Assembly: GCA_016287245.1 (NCBI GenBank)
Contig: JAEEWG010000015.1
Location: 1-64,000 of the forward strand
Length of the DNA: 64,000 nt
DNA from: Clostridia bacterium
GTDB taxonomy: Bacteria > Bacillota > Clostridia > Saccharofermentanales > Saccharofermentanaceae
Direction: 5' to 3'
This document shows, one piece after another, positions 62,551 through 64,000 of this stretch (positions are counted from its first letter, which is position 1; the number at the start of each line of letters is the position of its first letter). Both the position numbers and the translations under genes were made by a program. The notes under the pieces were generated by a model. It had not been told where the DNA came from, did not search any database, and saw nothing but the letters and a program-made list of their open reading frames with translations.

Positions 62551-64000
62551 TAGACTCTCCTTGGCTTGACCTGACGGCGGTATGCGATCCTTCTTCTGTA
62601 GAAGAGGATGCCAATGATCAGGGCCTCAGCCACTGCTATACTAGCACAAACGATAAACAAATACAAAAACAGGTTTCCCGTGCTTTTCGGGGCGCGGTAC
62701 GGATAGAAATCCTTTCCTGTAGAATCGATGACATAAAAGCGGGCCTTGCCGTCTTCGGTCTTAAGGTAAGCGATCTTTGTCGCACCATCCTTGGAAACAT
62801 ATCCGTCGATCTCGGTATTTCCGTATGTGATCTTGGCCGGGGTAAATCCCTCCGGAACAAGGACATCTACAGGCTTTTCCGCCACAGTCAGGATCAGGGA
62901 AGAACGAAGGAGCATTCTACCGGGTTCGAATCTTCTCATGCTGTCTGTCTCCTGGTTATATACATAAAGCCCCGGTTCCGTTTCTCCCTCCTGCACATAG
63001 ATCAGGACGCTCAGAACACCGTCTTTGCGGAAACAAGGAACTTCTTTTCCATCCACGACACAGCTTGACTGATAAAAGCCGGACGGGATCACCAGGGTCT
63101 CCGGAAACGGGACAAAGTCATAGCTTATCCCCTGGCTGTCCTGGATGCTGATGCCTTCGACCAACAGCGAGTCACTTCTATAGATGTTGATGGTATATGT
63201 ATTCGTCTTTTCTCCGTCCTCGGCGGTAACACGCACCAGCACGGCGTTGTTTCCGATCTGAAGATCTGATCCGCCTTCGACGTCCACCTTCGATTTCAGG
63301 TTAAAGGCCACACCATTTACCGCCACATCGGTCGTGTTCTTGGAAACGATGACGTTGTAGCTGAATATGCCGGGATCGAATTCCGGATCGAGTTCAAAAG
63401 ATCCGACGGAAAGAGAAGAAAGCGTCGCATCGGAGGAGATCTTGGCCTGAACGACTAAGGAAGCACCTGTGCCGGAACCGGCAACGACACTCTCCAGAGA
63501 GCTGTCGCGAAGACCGGAAAGCGAACCCAGCCAGGCCTTTATTTCTCCACCGGCCTGTTCGTGGATCTGAAACTTCAGCGTCGCCACGACGACAGGGGTC
63601 TCACTCGAATATACGGGAACTCTGTTCAGTGCTCTTGCAGTAGGATCCTTTGCGTTCTCGCCGGTAGCTTCCTGGATGATCTGCGCCTCGACTTCCTCAT
63701 TGATCGCAGAAATACTCATGATCGAAGAGTCCGGGTCATCATGATAGGAAAAGCTATAACCCTCCATGGTCGGACCGCTTTCGATCCCCTGAAACTCCAT
63801 AACATCTTTATCGTAGCCGATCTCGATCGGGCCGAATCTCGTAATAGACGGGAAAGAAGTGAAAGATACATCCAGATGAACGATATCTCCTGCCTGTGCC
63901 GATGCTTCCCGGAAGGCAAGATTTACGGTGACACCGCCGGCGGCACGGCCGCTTCCGGCAAAGGAAAAGAGCACCGTCATGCAAAGCAGTAACGGCAATA
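62550..64000 (-). CDS. Cell-surface protein with cohesin-like and cadherin-like domains (cut at right edge)
   Basis: At least 482 residues; the start lies beyond 64000, because the visible frame opens in a hydrophobic signal-peptide core (LPLLLCMTVLFSF) without its basic start. Residues about 20-160 resemble a cohesin-type beta sandwich (VTVNLAFREASAQAGDIVHL ... IEIGYDKDVMEFQGIE). A cadherin-like Big domain follows (about 195-275: LSSLSVGSFELDPEFDPGIF ... VRVTAEDGEKTNTYTINIYR). A C-terminal membrane segment (LFLYLFIVCASIAVAEALII) with a basic tail (RRRIAYRRQVKPRR) anchors it outside. It is probably an envelope-associated binding protein. It is translated with the GtrA gene (TAATG overlap), heading the operon. 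Confidence 0.75.
   Translation of the reverse strand, partial: LPLLLCMTVLFSFAGSGRAAGGVTVNLAFREASAQAGDIVHLDVSFTSFPSITRFGPIEIGYDKDVMEFQGIESGPTMEGYSFSYHDDPDSSIMSISAINEEVEAQIIQEATGENAKDPTARALNRVPVYSSETPVVVATLKFQIHEQAGGEIKAWLGSLSGLRDSSLESVVAGSGTGASLVVQAKISSDATLSSLSVGSFELDPEFDPGIFSYNVIVSKNTTDVAVNGVAFNLKSKVDVEGGSDLQIGNNAVLVRVTAEDGEKTNTYTINIYRSDSLLVEGISIQDSQGISYDFVPFPETLVIPSGFYQSSCVVDGKEVPCFRKDGVLSVLIYVQEGETEPGLYVYNQETDSMRRFEPGRMLLRSSLILTVAEKPVDVLVPEGFTPAKITYGNTEIDGYVSKDGATKIAYLKTEDGKARFYVIDSTGKDFYPYRAPKSTGNLFLYLFIVCASIAVAEALIIGILFYRRRIAYRRQVKPRRV

Overview
The window looks like chromosome of an anaerobic Clostridia-type Bacillota (Lachnospiraceae/Oscillospiraceae/Saccharofermentans-like; family not resolvable by eye). 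Pointers are strong AGGAGG ribosome sites, TTGACA/TATAAT promoters, roughly balanced base composition, several c-di-GMP-type proteins, an Ala/Lys-rich histone-like protein, DUF1836 and DUF4179 proteins, and NlpC/P60 proteins with YYF cell-wall repeats. No rRNA, tRNA, phage, IS element or CRISPR array was found. Genes are short operons that switch strand often, with very tight convergent ends.

Layout. 1-3.7 kb: the tail of a possible upstream gene, an array of three palindromic repeats beside a PD-(D/E)XK-type protein, the histone-like protein, a TetR regulator and small unknown proteins. 3.8-9.2 kb: a GNAT/pyrophosphatase-like fusion, an ABC-2 exporter operon, a region holding four 33-bp palindromic repeats and a broken acetyltransferase gene, then an AraC regulator. 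9.3-19.2 kb: a zinc-ribbon membrane protein, GAPDH, a MATE exporter with an MBL-fold hydrolase, aquaporin, a degenerate GGDEF-EAL membrane protein and an Mbeg1-like hydrolase. 19.3-22.7 kb: flotillin, a His-rich NfeD-like protein and a DUF1836 regulator in one operon behind a promoter overlapped by palindromes. 22.8-29.5 kb: a lipase and two paralogous secreted NlpC/P60 proteins, facing an acyltransferase.

29.6-42.4 kb: an aconitase-family hydratase (YbhJ type), a LacI-like sensor with GGDEF output, a polyphosphate:AMP phosphotransferase operon, cardiolipin synthase, a second degenerate GGDEF-EAL protein, a glycolipid glycosyltransferase and a GH1 beta-glucosidase. 42.5-48.0 kb: two adjacent zinc-ribbon proteins, one with a very long disordered tail; with the protein at 9.9 kb they form a three-member family. 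48.2-55.9 kb: a two-domain acetyltransferase, then NYN/OST-HTH protein, malQ, glpK and an AEC transporter in one operon, divergent from prfC. 56.1-64 kb: an ECF sigma factor with a DUF4179 partner, and a five-gene operon (cohesin-like surface protein, GtrA, folC, TPR-like protein, thrC) running off the right edge.

Linked functions: membrane and envelope upkeep (flotillin/NfeD, cardiolipin synthase, glycolipid glycosyltransferase, GtrA, cell-wall hydrolases), carbohydrate and glycerol use (GH1, MalQ, GlpK, GAPDH, aquaporin), and signalling by mostly degenerate c-di-GMP modules. The best candidates for something undescribed are the zinc-ribbon family with its shared C-terminal peptide and disordered partner, and the two palindromic repeat arrays of similar design.
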